DNA from: Mortierella alpina
Lineage: Eukaryota > Mortierellomycota > Mortierellomycetes > Mortierellales > Mortierellaceae
Direction: 5' to 3'
Assembly: GCA_029449245.1 (NCBI GenBank)
Contig: JANATF010000023.1
Span: 62,001-126,000, forward strand
Length of the DNA: 64,000 nt
Made by a program: the position numbers and the translations under genes. The notes below the pieces were generated by a model. It made no database searches and was not told the DNA's origin. It saw only the letters and a program-made list of their open reading frames with translations. Numbering within the stretch: position 1 is the first letter of the stretch; each line of letters begins with the position of its first letter. Positions 12,501-23,513 of the stretch are shown piece by piece.

Positions 12501-13048
12501 CTTCGAGCTCGGGAGAGATTTGGTCGGTGTGCTCATGGTGCTCCTGCTCCTCCACCTCTAGATTGCCGCCTTTGGGCTTGCCTTCCTTCACGGCCGACGG
12601 CGGCTTCTCGCTGATGACCCTGGCAGGATGAGGTGGGCGGGTATCAGTGCCAGGGGCGGCGTCGATCGCAGCAGTGATCGGGGAGGAGTTGGTTTGGCTT
12701 GCATGTTGGTTGCTCGAGCCACGGGCCGAGGGATCTAAAAATAATCGATAGGGCGTTGGTCAGACTCTTGCAGCATGAAATAAAAAACAGTGCGGGCAGT
12801 AGCGTAGATCCATCGCACTCGGAGGATTGGGTAACAACGCCCTTAGCCACGACTAGCCTTTAAGGCGACGGCAGCCGCAGTAACAGAAGATTGCACCATG
12901 TTCCAGGCTCCAGTGGTAGATGCGTTCATATACAACCAGCATGAATCCCCGGTAACGAACTAGAATTGGCAGGATCTAGATCATGTCACGGCTTACTCTG
13001 CAGGTGCTGGCCGCCAGGTTGCGCAATGAGCTCTTCTTTTTCTGCCAT
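9594..13048 (-). CDS. Plasma-membrane H+-transporting P-type ATPase (PMA1-like)
   Basis: P3A-type ATPase that pumps protons across the plasma membrane and powers nutrient uptake. Three exons keep phase exactly: 13048-12997, 12734-12316 and 12176-9594, with GTAAGC/TAG and GTATGA/TAG introns, giving 1017 residues. Visible motifs: LTGES actuator loop (about 255-259), CSDKTGTLT with the phosphorylated Asp near 407, MTGDGVNDAPALKKA hinge near 655, PVGLP in the ion-binding membrane segment, and about ten membrane segments. The N-terminus is hydrophilic; the C-terminal tail after the last segment (WHSIDRVREIVLKLKALEAL...) fits the regulatory domain of fungal pumps. Exon 1 codes only 17 residues. Length and motifs are normal; no defect was seen. 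Confidence 0.95.
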
Positions 13049-15118
13049 TGGATCCTAAGGTGACGAGCAGCGGTTTCCTTGAAGTCTGTATTGCTGTCCT
13101 TTTTGTTTGGATGCTGTGGCCTTGCCTCGACTAAGTAGTGAAGAGGAGAAGGAGAGAGAGAGATACAGGTTATTTTGCGTCATTGTGTATCTCTTCTCTA
13201 GTAGCTCGAAGTCAAGAACTGGTGTGTGATTGTGAAGGCAGCCACGGCAAGTGAGATGCAAACTGGTCAGTACTGCTTTACCCCTTGCACCCAACCATCC
13301 CCTGTGTTGGACTCTTTTCTGAACACGACCGCTACCAGTCAAACCGATGAGTTTTTGAAAGGAGGCCCACTGTATGCACAAAGATGGGAGGAAACGGAAG
13401 TCTGGTGCAGAAGGAAGGCGAGACGCAATGGGCTCTTTTTTACGCTTTCAACGGGAGGGGGAAGAGCCACAATTGCTCAAAAAGGACATGATTGCGCACG
13501 CGCCCTCTGCACTCGGGTGGCTCCACAAGTGACGCATTAGTCAGGGAGAGGCAAGGCTGCAGGAGAGGTTTCTTACGAACAGGCTGCTTGGAGAGCGAGA
13601 ATGGTTGGTCTATGCCCTCCGTTGGTATATGCAGAGACTGATTACAGACAGGCAGACAGGCAGACAGGCAGACAGGCAGACCGGCAGACAGGTACGTAGA
13701 CAGAAAATAGTTGCTTAGCGGTACGTGTGCAGTGTGCGCAGCAAGGGCTGGAAAGAGAGCTCAAAGAGCGAGAACAGGTGCAGGAGAGACGAGAGGGCCA
13801 CAGGAGTGTGGAGGGATATCGGGGAGATAGGTTGGTTGTATGGCAGTCAAGGGGAAAGAGCGAAGAGCGAGAGTAGCGAGGGAAAGAGAGATGTCGAGCA
13901 AGAAGTGAGGGAAGAGGGAAGAGGGACTGCACAAGGGCGCATTTTATGGTGCACAAGCGGTGATGACATGTGCGACATGTGGACTCGCCACCCCCACTGC
14001 CTTACATAGTCCTTGTCGTGCTTCAGCGCCTCAACTGCCCTGCAGCCAATTCGCACCCGTCCATGCAGCAGCTACACATCTGCATCGGCGCATCCAACCC
14101 ACATCTCTGTGGGGCTATGTGACAAGCACGACCAGGCAACACCATGCCCTGCTGTCAACAGCACTTGTCTTTGTATATCCTACACATATCCCCATTGCCG
14201 GCAGTCTGGAGGAGTAGCGAGGCAATGTAGAAAATGGGGGAGGATGCTGTTGTTGTGCCAAGTGGTACGACTCAACAACCACCGCCTCAACTCTCTCGGA
14301 AGAACCTTGAAACCCTTTTAGCTCGTTATGGAAATGGACCGCCTATTTCGCTCAAGCCTGAGAGGTCCAAGCAGAAAAAAAAAATAAGCGGTCGAATTGC
14401 GCGCATGGCCATTATTTTCCTTCTTTCGCCGCCTGGCCGTCCCTAACAGGCCCACAAGGGGGGGAAGGTGGTCGCAATGGCAGAGCAACGAGAGATGGAC
14501 AAAACATCAAGCCATGACCAGCAACAGCAACAACACACTCTCTCACTTCACACTCCTCATGGCCCTCAGGAACACCTTAGTGGGATAGATGGGGCGACAA
14601 TGACCACGGATCTCGTCATATGTCACCGCTACGCCCCAGAGTCACTGCACCCTTACATGGATAATCGATCATCATTATGACTATCGCCACTACTTACCGT
14701 AAACACAGCAACTGAGAGAGGGGGGGAGAAAGAGAGGCAGGGCGCGGTCTAGCCACCAAACATGGTGGAAAGAACACAACCGAGGAACGGTAACGATCAT
14801 CCCATGCACAAAAGGGTCATTGTGATGTGTTCCCGCGCGTACAGTGCACTACCATCTATCTCCCCTCCCGGGATATCCCTACTATCAACCTCAGGTGTGA
14901 GGGTGCAACGGATAAACGTGTCTCGTAAAGGAAAGTCTTGCCTCGGCGAAACATCAGTACCTCCGGAGAATGTCCCCTGGGCAAAGGCGCTTTACACTCT
15001 AGGCTTTGAATATCCACGCTAAGAAAGGCATTCCTGCCTGCATTGGTTCTCTGCCCATTTGTTTTTTTTTCTTCGTTACTTGTTGTATACATATTGTTGG
15101 AGGATTGATAGATGAGCC
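13049..15118. other. Long upstream region of the H+-ATPase, no gene recognised
   Basis: About 2 kb between the H+-ATPase start and the end of the SNAP-like gene. It contains an octamer repeat near 13.65 kb, purine-rich stretches (13.74-13.93 kb) and scattered short frames without family resemblance. The part nearest 13048 should hold the ATPase promoter and 5' UTR; no TATA box stands out. Confidence 0.55.
13645..13692. repeat. 8-bp tandem repeat (CAGACAGG)n
   Basis: About six head-to-tail copies of ACAGGCAG, one changed by A to C. A simple minisatellite in the ATPase upstream region. Confidence 0.85.
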
Positions 15119-16606
15119 TTAGAGTAAATCTCCATCGTCTAGCTTGCGCTTCTCCTCTAGAAGTAACCCAATCTGCCAATTTGCCATCCCTCCGCTCCTT
15201 AGCCGGTCAAACTCGCGACAATAGTCCTGGAACGCAACAGGATCGTGCTCTCTTTCAGCCTTGGCCAGGTTTCTCAAGACGGTCTGTCCTTGCGATCCTC
15301 GGAAATCAAAGCAAAGGTCCTCATAGCGCTCCAGATCCTTCTCAAATACAATCCAGTCGCCCTTTGTGGCGCCCAAATGTGCAAGAATCGCATTTAGAAT
15401 ATGGTCCCGGGTCGTAAACTTTAGAATCTCTTGCGAAAGAGTCTCTGGGATGATCATGCCGTCGTAGAGATCAAACGCCTGTGAATAGTCGTGCAATGCA
15501 CAGAGTAGCTCCGTCTGGCGGATCGTTGCCTGAAGTGCACGCCTATAGGAAAAAAAGAAGGGTCAGTTTGAATCTCATCGAGTCCATGAAACGGAAACAT
15601 GCACGCATCACCAGCTGCGAACTTCAGTTGTGGGCTCGAAATATTCTCACCCGTCATTGTCCCTCTTAAAGAGTTCGGCAGCTTCGCGGTGCATCTCCAT
15701 TGCTTTCCGTGTGTCTTGGCCCTTGAGCAGATCGCCCAGTTGGGTATAAATCCTGGCGGCCCTGGATCCTCCGCGGTCGTTGGATCGGAATAGTCGCGCC
15801 GCATTCTCTAGGCATTGGATCCCTGGACCTATTTGTCCGATTTTGCCAAAAGAAGAAAAAAATCCAAGTATTTAGCATGCGAATCGCCAAGAACAACTGT
15901 TTTGCTACATTGCTTGACCATCCAAGGACGGAGAATGGAGAAAAATGATACCTGTCTGCTTGGCCATGTTGTATGCTTTGAAAGCGTCCTCGTACGCTCC
16001 TGCTGCTTCCATGAGATTGAACTGTGATCCAGCTTTTTCATACAGCTTTGCTGTTTCCACATACGCTCTCGCTGCACCAGGGTCTACAGTGAACACATAG
16101 CAGGATAGTTAGTAGGGGCATTTTCGAAAAACAAACTGAATATGCAAGGAGAGGAGGAGGGATTTACAGTCTTTCTTGATCTTGGCTTGCACAGCCACCT
16201 GCTTCTTGGCTTCGGCTTGGGCATCAGAGGCGTTTCCTTGAACTCCAGATCCTGCAGTGCTTTCGCCCAACACTTCCTGGAGCTCTGTCAGGACCCACCA
16301 CTGCTGGAACAAGCCCAGGTAGGATCCCGATCCATCGTTCAGTGTTGCGAGTTGGAACAGGTAGTAGTCCGTGATGGTATGATCCGGCACACGTGGCCCG
16401 CCTGAGAGCGGCTCGAGGATATTGCGTGTGAACCAGCGGGACACGCCTCCTGAGCCCTGTGTCGAGGTTGCAGAGGCAGGCGAGGCCGAGGTCGAGGAGA
16501 AGCGAGACTTTCGCTGGGTGGTGAGGAAGGGAACAAAGGTTTCCTGCTTGGGCTTTGTCTGGACTGCGACGACGCAGCTCAGCAGGAGAAGGACAACGCC
16601 GAGCAT
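15119..16606 (-). CDS. Sec17/alpha-SNAP-like TPR protein with N-terminal hydrophobic segment
   Basis: Four exons (16606-16168, 16083-15952, 15828-15651, 15542-15119) keep phase throughout and give 390 residues. From about residue 130 the chain reads as SNAP-type helical repeats: AYVETAKLYEKAGS, EAAGAYEDAFKAYNMAK, QCLENAARLF, AARIYTQLGDLL, KAMEMHREAAELFK, then the C-terminal SNAP region (DHILNAILAHLGATKGDW ... FQDYCREFDRL). SNAPs couple SNARE complexes to the NSF ATPase during membrane fusion. Odd features: the first 15 residues are strongly hydrophobic (MLGVVLLLLSCVVAVQ), followed by about 110 residues I do not recognise, whereas alpha-SNAP begins directly with the helical sheet and has no membrane segment. 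The first exon may be a genuine fusion, or an internal Met may be used. The SNAP assignment is from repeat pattern and C-terminal fit. Confidence 0.75.
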
Positions 16607-17394
16607 CACAGCGAGTTGCTCTCGGTGGCTCGTTGCGTGTTGACTTGTTTGCGCTTGCTTGTTCGCGTGCAGTCAGATTGCGATGACGACAATCAGGCGC
16701 GCGTCTGTGCTGCCTCAAGGGTCTGCGTTGGTGGGTGGACGGGAGATGGGCCCGCCGAGTTGCTTCCTTGGATGGGAGTGCGATGGGGGTGTCTGTCGAG
16801 GATGTGCTTGCCACGGGATGGACGGGATGGACGGGATGCAGGAACTCCCTTACACCGCAGACGTGGCGGTCGAAAATGGCCCGTCAGGAAGGGGCGTGCC
16901 ACGCACGACGCAGTCACTTTCTGCTCGCTCCTCGCAGCTCGATCGGCCCATGGGTGTCCTTGACATGGTGCTCGGGAGCGCACTTCGTCGTCATGGCACA
17001 GGCGAGACACACCGCGCACTAGGCCTGGTGAAGAGGACAAAGGACCCTCTCGTCGACGTCCCGTTATGGTCTCTGCCTCTGTTGTACAGGACCCGTCTGC
17101 GGGTGTGATGTGTGGTCTGTGGTGACCTGCGCTCCTTTCTCGACTCGCACGCCAGGTGCAGCCAGCCAAGAAAACCTTAATGTGCGCTCTCATCCATGGG
17201 CGTGGCCTCCGCTCATCCGGATGCCTTGTTTTCATTGTGATCAGCAAGGACTGGGAAAAACAAGGGGACGTCTGAATCCACAAGCACAATGCGATCAGAC
17301 CGAGAGAACGTGCTCAGGTGCTGTTGGACACTTCCTGGGAAAGTTCTTTTTCTTCGTTGCCTGATTCTTTTTTTTTTTTTTTTTTTCCCTCTCT

Positions 17395-17712
17395 TTCTTC
17401 AACAACCCTCGGTCGTTCTTGTCTCCTCCTTCTTCCTCCTTCCTCCTCCTTCCTCCTCCTTCCTCGCACCTGTCTGTCACACACTGCCCTGTCGCATGCT
17501 AAGTTCTCTTTGCTGCTCTCTCCACTGCACGGGAGATAGCCGTTAGAGTCCTTTCCCCGCTCCCACTCCCACTCTGCACGCGCACACGCGACTTCTTTCT
17601 CCTCACTGCTCGTCCTCCTCCTCCTCCTCGTCGTCGTCGTCTTCATACTCCTCCACCTCCTCCTTCTCTTCCTTCTCCTCCTTCTCCTCTTTCTCCTTCT
17701 CCTCCTCCTTCG
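17395..17712. repeat. Imperfect polypyrimidine (CCT/TTC) tract
   Basis: Two blocks (about 17395-17465 and 17600-17712) are almost wholly C and T on the plus strand, built from irregular CTCCTT and CTCGTC units. Such mirror-like purine/pyrimidine DNA can form triplex structures; whether it does so here is unknown. Translated on the minus strand it gives a meaningless Arg/Glu/Lys frame. Confidence 0.7.
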
Positions 17713-19160
17713 ACCCCTGCGTGCATTCAAAATTCACACCAAGCCATCTCGCCACATCTCAGGACACCTTATGTAAGAGTCGCATCCTCTTTTGCCGCAT
17801 CCTCTTTTGCATTGCAAATGCAAAACGACCACAGATGCAAAGGAGGGCACTGACTGTGTGTTTAGAGCGTACACCGCCCCGCTTCTCCTTCTTGTCCCTC
17901 CACCTTCCTTCCATCCTACCGTCTGCGCCATGCGGCATGCCGGCGATAGATTTTTATCTGTTCCTCTTGCGTTACCTGTCCTCGCCCAAACGCCGCGAGG
18001 TACAGAACTTGAGAGGAGGATGCCTCATTGCACGACGACTGCGATCCAAGATCTCTCGCCCGTCTCAGTTCCCGTAACGAAGAGACCGCTCATGGAGACC
18101 CGACCTCTATCCTCTGTCCCTCGTCAGACAGAGTTGCATTGCGCTGCCGCGACTGCAAGAAGTGTCTTTTAGCAAAGGTGCGTGTCTGAACCTTGACTTC
18201 TTTCATTTATATGCAAGACGTAACCGTCATTCATGCTGTGCGAGGGAGGGGGAACATACACGGCCCATGCACGTTTGTCCTGGCAAAGATGTATCTAATA
18301 TGCTATGCGTCGATCCTTGTTTCCTTCCTTGTAGATCCTCGGCCATTGGCTGAAGTTGCAGAGAGGTCAGCTGGACCTGGACATTGACACCTACACCATC
18401 ACGCGCAAACACCATGGGATCCAGCCCTTTGAAGCCCATGACTCAGGAAAGGAAAAAAAAAAAAAAAAAAAAAAAAGAAAAACATGGGCAGTGGCCAGGA
18501 TCCACCATGTTTTATGATCGGACTCGATCAGTCTACCTCGCCATCCCTTCTTATTGCCCTTTACCATTGGACGAACATAACGCACGGACATCATAATGTC
18601 AGTCAATACCACGCCCTGAGCCGCGTGGTAACTCTCAGCACGCGTCGCGCTATGGCAAGGACCCGCGTCCTCCATTTTTTTTTATGTTCCTGCGCTGTTG
18701 TCTCTTTTTTTTCTTTCTCTGCACCTCGTATTTTTTTTTTCTCTTTTTATCTTTCACGCATCGCTTTTGCACCCTTCTTTTTTAAGTCGCGTTCTTTTCC
18801 ACACTTCGTGGAGGATCACAACGACCAGACCTCGATCTGCAAAAGAGACGCGACTCCATGATGTTGTCATCATGATAGTTTGTGCACCACTACGATGTAA
18901 CCCGCCGGCGCCACATGCTACCCACTTAAATACCATTCTTCTACAACAATCCATCTCCATCGTTTTCTAACATGGAGACATAATATCCTCCAGGACATTT
19001 CATATTTTTATACACCTGACCTTTTGAGGTTGGGATCCTCAAGCTCCGTCCCTCCTGTGTTGCAACGGGTAATACGTGGACTTTGTGTCGGTGTGTTTGG
19101 TTCTTTGAAACTGCTGTCTTCATGATAATCGACTCTGCCAGCTCTAACTTAACTGTCTCG

Positions 19161-19187
19161 TTCTCTCTCTCTCTCTCTCTCTCTCTC
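19161..19187. repeat. (CT)n microsatellite
   Basis: About 13 uninterrupted CT dinucleotides in non-coding sequence. Confidence 0.9.
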
Positions 19188-20068
19188 CCCTACACATTCA
19201 ACACCACGCCCCTATCAATCGTAGGCGCCGTCAACGTTGCAAAATAAACGAAGACGCGGATGTCATATCCGCACTGTCTTTTTCTTTTCTTTTTTTTTTA
19301 TGATTGTAAACACAAACAAAATTGTCCTGAACGAGACGGTCCTGACGCACTGGTCAGGTAACAAGTGATGCGATTACAAGACCTCACGAGAGCGACGTTA
19401 CTCTGCCATACCGCAAAGTACTTGTACTTGTACCGTTCGTCTTCTAACGACTTGTACCACCAGTCTTCAAAACTCGACTGAACAACAAATAAAATGTGCG
19501 TTTTACCAAGATGAACAGACGTTTTAAGGCTTCCCACTGCTTGAGACGTCAGTCGAGGTGGGAAAAGGGGGTGGGAAAAGGGGGTGGCTCGCTCGCGTGC
19601 GCGCGCACAATGCTAAAGAGAGTGCGTTCGTAACAAGACCTTCTCATGATACCGTTTCTCTCCCCACTTCCTGCTTATTGTCATCTTATGCATCCACTAC
19701 TGTACACTCTGTGCACTCCCATCGAACTTGACTCCACTATCCCACTCCCCCTTTTTTTTCTAAGTTCTGCAAACATAGCAAAATGAGAAGGCTATAGGGC
19801 TACCTCTCATATTTTTTATTTAGCACCTCGCAAGATTGAGCGAAAGAAGCAAAAGGAGAAGCAATAATGTAGCGTCCATTACTCCTCCTCACTTTCCCTT
19901 ATCCTATCAAGCGACGGAATACCCTGGCGCATTCGTTAAACGTCAACCCAGCCTTGTCTCTGGACTCAAACGCCTCAAACAGCTCGTATTTCAGGCATGG
20001 GATGGTGGTGAGGACTACCATATATCGATAGTACTCCTTCTCAAAGCGTTCGGACTCTAGAAACATCT

Positions 20069-20857
20069 TTAGATGAATCTCCAACCATTATAATAATTCC
20101 TCGGGCGATGTCGTGGAGTGCGCTTTCTGCCAGGACCAAACCTCGGCATGTGGGCCTTCACCTCCAAGACGCGTTCGGCAGTTGACAAGTTGTTGTTGTT
20201 GTTGTAGTTGTAGTTGTAGTTGTTGTCGTTGTCGTTGTCGTTGTAGTTGTTGTTGTTGACCGGGTCTTGATCAGGGTTCACTTGAACATTCGACACCACT
20301 CCTTGTGAAGGTTGAAGTTGAGGTTGGCTTTGTGGCTGTGGCTGTTGTTGTCCTTGCGTCAGCATCAAGTCTGCCAGTACTTCAGTCATGGTGTCGCGTC
20401 GTTTCTTCAGGTCCGCAAAGGTTTGAAGAGAGTTCTGATGTTGAGCCAGGAGCCTAGCGTGCAGCGCTCCTCTTGGGTCATGACGATCGAGCTCCAAGTG
20501 AATTTTGGCTTTGGTACGTGCAAGCCTAGGGAAGTCTCGGTCAATCTCTGCAATCCGGTTGCGGACAGTTTTAACAAGAGTGGCCTGGTCAATGCTGTTG
20601 TCATCCTCAAACGCATTGCTTCGGTTGCTGATGCTGCTGTTGCTGCTGTTGTTGCTACTATTGTTGTTGCTGGGAGGCCAATCACCGTTGGCAAACATTG
20701 CGTCTGCTGGCTCCAACTTGACGGGCGAAGGCGATGAATAGCCATAGTCGCCAGCCGCAGAAGGGCTGTGGTGGGGGTGCACAGTAAGCTGACCCGAAGT
20801 GATGTGTTCTTGTATGCGAGCTCTTTTTCTAGAGGCTCGAGAAGGACGCTGTGGCAT
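20069..20857 (-). CDS. Asn/Gln-rich orphan protein with helical core
   Basis: 262 residues from ATG 20857. Order of features: a basic start (RASRKRAR), an Asn/Ser-rich linker, a charged helical core of about 80 residues (TVRNRIAEIDRDFPRLAR ... LELDRHDPRGALHARLLA ... KKRRDTMTEVL), a Gln/Pro-rich linker, an Asn/Asp/Tyr run encoded by repetitive triplets (near 20195-20255) and a basic end. I recognise no family. An alternative last exon is possible: a weak GTCCTG donor near 20140 joined in phase to sequence after about 20060 would replace the last residues with ESERFEKEYY...FRRLIG ending at 19899. The helical core weakly resembles the repeated module in the gene at 33857-35181. Confidence 0.55.
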   Translation of the reverse strand: MPQRPSRASRKRARIQEHITSGQLTVHPHHSPSAAGDYGYSSPSPVKLEPADAMFANGDWPPSNNNSSNNSSNSSISNRSNAFEDDNSIDQATLVKTVRNRIAEIDRDFPRLARTKAKIHLELDRHDPRGALHARLLAQHQNSLQTFADLKKRRDTMTEVLADLMLTQGQQQPQPQSQPQLQPSQGVVSNVQVNPDQDPVNNNNYNDNDNDNNYNYNYNNNNNLSTAERVLEVKAHMPRFGPGRKRTPRHRPRNYYNGWRFI

Positions 20858-22048
20858 CAGCAAAAAGTTTTTAGCGCTTGATTAAGCGAAAGGCAACGAT
20901 TTCAGTTTTGAAAAGTCCTTTTTAGTCCTTCAAGCAACCAAGTTTGGAGCTGAATGTATCGATGTTTCGATAGATTGATAGTGATTGGACGGTTTATTAA
21001 CACGGCATGCAACTACAATCAGGACAGGCGGGCGGGAGTGGATGAAAGAAGAGAGAGGGGAATTTCGGGAGAAGCGAGCGGTTTTCATTTACGGTGAGCA
21101 AAAACCCTTAAAACCGAGCATATCCTCTAATTCCAGTCCTTGCTGATAACAAAGGGTAATTCGTTCTCCAAGGTCTGTGATAAGATGTCACGACTTGCAG
21201 AGAGCAGACGCTTCCTTGACGGGTACTGCAACCAAGATCATGTCGCAGACACTTGGAAGTAAAGGATATAGAGTGCGATACTGTTCATGTAGCACCGGTA
21301 GAGAGGGTCCCGTCAGACTTGCACTCAAAGAGCGCAATTGACGCAAGACATACTTGCACTTTGATTGGCTGGTTTCGCCGCGCTACTTGCCAGCGAGTGA
21401 GTGAGTGACAGAGACAAGGGTGTGAGAGCAGAGCGAAAAAGGGCCATTTTCCCACACACCATTTGCTCAGGAGGTCCAGGAAGTCATGCAAGCGTGTTGG
21501 CTAAGGGACTACTGTAGCTCAACAACACACACACAAAAAACATAATACACAGGCTGGGTTCGCGACCCGTAGAAAACCAGCATAACGCCAAGATGCATGT
21601 AATGCCCTCTGCCCCCCTCATCCTACCTAAGCCTAGAGCCCATTCACCCTTAGGATCAATCCCTTTCTCCACAAGGCTCATGCCTTTGATGGATGCATCA
21701 CTCAAAAAGCTCCAACGAAGTGCCATCATCTGACGCGCTCCCGGTGTTTTGAATCTCAAATCTCAGTTTTCGAAAATCCATTTTGGCCAAAAACGCGAAA
21801 ATCTTTTCCTTTTTTTAAAAAAAAAAAAATATTCAGACACGACGCGACCAAAGGGGACTTCTTCGTTCATGAGGAGAGGTATATAACCCGGAGCATCAAC
21901 ATTCTTTATAATCTTTTTTCCTTTTCTTTTTTTTTCTCTTTTCTTCTTTTTTCTTTTCTCTCTTCTTTCACTCTCAACCCACACACTCTCGTTCCCACCC
22001 ACCAACTCCCTACCCCCCCACTTCACACCACAGAAACCTCCCACAAAG
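20858..22048. other. Intergenic region with the YABBY-like gene promoter
   Basis: About 1.2 kb without a recognisable gene. The last 150 bp carry a TATA box and a long CT/T-rich leader before the ATG at 22049. The rest holds only short frames with no family resemblance. Confidence 0.55.
21880..21886 (+). promoter_or_regulatory. TATA box of the YABBY-like gene
   Basis: TATATAA lies 163 bp before the ATG and is followed by a pyrimidine-rich stretch (21904-21965), a combination common at strongly expressed fungal genes. The position is plausible for a leader of about 130 nt. Confidence 0.65.
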
Positions 22049-22246
22049 ATGGCCAAGGAAAAGACCACCAAGAAGTCCGCCACCGGAGCTGGCAAGAAGC
22101 TGTCGCCCTACAACAAGTTCATGAAGTCTGAGCTCCCCAAGGTCAAGGCCGAGAAGCCCAACCTGGACCACAAGGCTGCCTTCAAGGAGGTTGCTGGCCG
22201 CTGGAAGGATGCCCCCGAGAACCCCAAGAACGCTGCCAACAAGTAA
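22049..22246 (+). CDS. Small YABBY/HMG-box-like protein
   Basis: 65-residue intronless protein. A Lys-rich start (MAKEKTTKKSATGAGKK) leads into LSPYNKFMKSELPKVKAEKP and then HKAAFKEVAGRWKDAPENPK. This is the helix-turn-helix pattern of the YABBY C-terminal domain, an HMG-box relative (SPYN.FMK.E....K...P...H..AFK..A..W). Basic charge and fold predict a chromatin or DNA-binding role in the nucleus. Start context CAAAGATGG is good, the promoter has a clear TATA box and pyrimidine-rich leader, and codon use is strongly C-ending, all pointing to high expression. The family match is firm; the cellular role is inferred. Confidence 0.85.
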   Translation: MAKEKTTKKSATGAGKKLSPYNKFMKSELPKVKAEKPNLDHKAAFKEVAGRWKDAPENPKNAANK

Positions 22247-23513
22247 AGCGGACAATAAGGAAACATTTGGCAGAGAAACTCAAGAAAGAAAGAAAAAAAA
22301 AAGGATTATGACTATTATCGGCCTCAGCTGGATCAGCTAGTCGTTTCCGGCTAGCGGTCGCAAGTTGCCCATATTGTTTTTTTTTTCTTTTCTCTTTGCT
22401 ATCTCTCCACTATTGGCCGCTTGGGTCGGTCCATCTATGTCTCTTTCTTCCCCTTTATTCTCTTTTGCGTACTCGTAATATCCCGCCAGATAGCCAGCGT
22501 TCTACCAACCCCCCTCTCTCGCTCTCAAAGAAAAAGAGTCTGGGTCTATCCTTTTGAACAAAATGTACCATTATTAAAGACCACCAAACTGTAAGTGTTC
22601 TTTTGTTCCGTCGTGGTTTGAGATGGGTAACGAACGGGTACTGAAATGCGTTTAGTATCTGCCTAAAGCAGGCAGACTTTTTGCACGCCTTTTTTTTTTT
22701 TTTTTTGGTATGCTTTCTTTTTCCTATGTAAGCGCACTGATTGCATATCTGTACTGTACGAGCCTCGCCAGCATTGTCTGCATCAATCCTATACATGCTA
22801 TTGTATCGTGGTATAGCATCCAAACTAGGCTTGGGATTATTTCGCTCTGGGAAGGAGGTGATGTGGTTTACAAAGCAGGAGACCCGAATGCAGAATGTGT
22901 GGCACAATGCAAATACAGTAGACTCGTCGCCTCATCTCACATCCCTGTCTTGATCCCGTCAGTGCGAGTTGGCAATTGGCATGAGCACTGAAGTCAGCTC
23001 TGGCTTCCAGTGCCTTCTGTTTTCTTGTAAACCCCTCCCCCTCCTCATCCGAGCACACGTGATATAGCTCGCTTTTCTCGTGAAAGCCGACCTTGCGAGT
23101 GTTGAGGCGACGTCCAGATACGATATGCAAAGTTGTTTTCGAGCCAATCCCTCAGGCGCCGAATTCTATAGGTGGTGCAGCCAGCATAAACAACGAGTTT
23201 GGAGTGTAAAAAAAAGAAATGAGTGCTTTCCGATCGCTTGCAGGACGCGGCCAAAAATCGTGTCCGTGAGTCGGTGCCCTGTGAGTCGTGCCAGTCAGTG
23301 CCTCGACTCTGAAATTGGGGCGCACTGCACAATACCACTCATTGGTCAAAGTGATACTTTTCCCGACAGTACATACAGTAGTAATGTAGTCCAGTGCCCA
23401 CATGAGATAGATACTCATGCGTGAGCCTTTTTTTTTTCTTTCTTTTTTTTTTTTGTTTTGTTCGATTATAGTACTGTAGTAGGCACACTGTAGTATCTGT
23501 ACTGGGAGAGTGC
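22247..23513. other. Intergenic, no gene recognised
   Basis: About 1.3 kb between the YABBY-like gene and the 3' end of the next minus-strand gene. It should contain both 3' UTRs. Poly-T runs near 22690 and 23430 are the only obvious structure. Confidence 0.55.

Larger units (their letters stand above)
16607..20068. other. Gene-poor stretch, no gene recognised
   Basis: About 3.4 kb in which no frame shows a domain, a plausible exon chain or a conserved motif. It holds long pyrimidine tracts (17.37-17.71 kb), poly-A near 18.45 kb, poly-T runs near 18.7 kb and a CT microsatellite near 19.17 kb. The part above 16606 is the promoter side of the SNAP-like gene. Confidence 0.5.

Noticed and set aside
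13645-13692. Regular repeats that could suggest a CRISPR array
   Set aside because: Units are 8 bp with no spacers, in a eukaryotic sequence; a simple minisatellite.
17314-17730. 138-codon Arg/Lys/Glu frame on the minus strand
   Set aside because: Pure product of the polypyrimidine tract; no coding character.
21484-21759. 91-codon minus-strand frame
   Set aside because: No domain, alternative start only, composition typical of non-coding sequence here.
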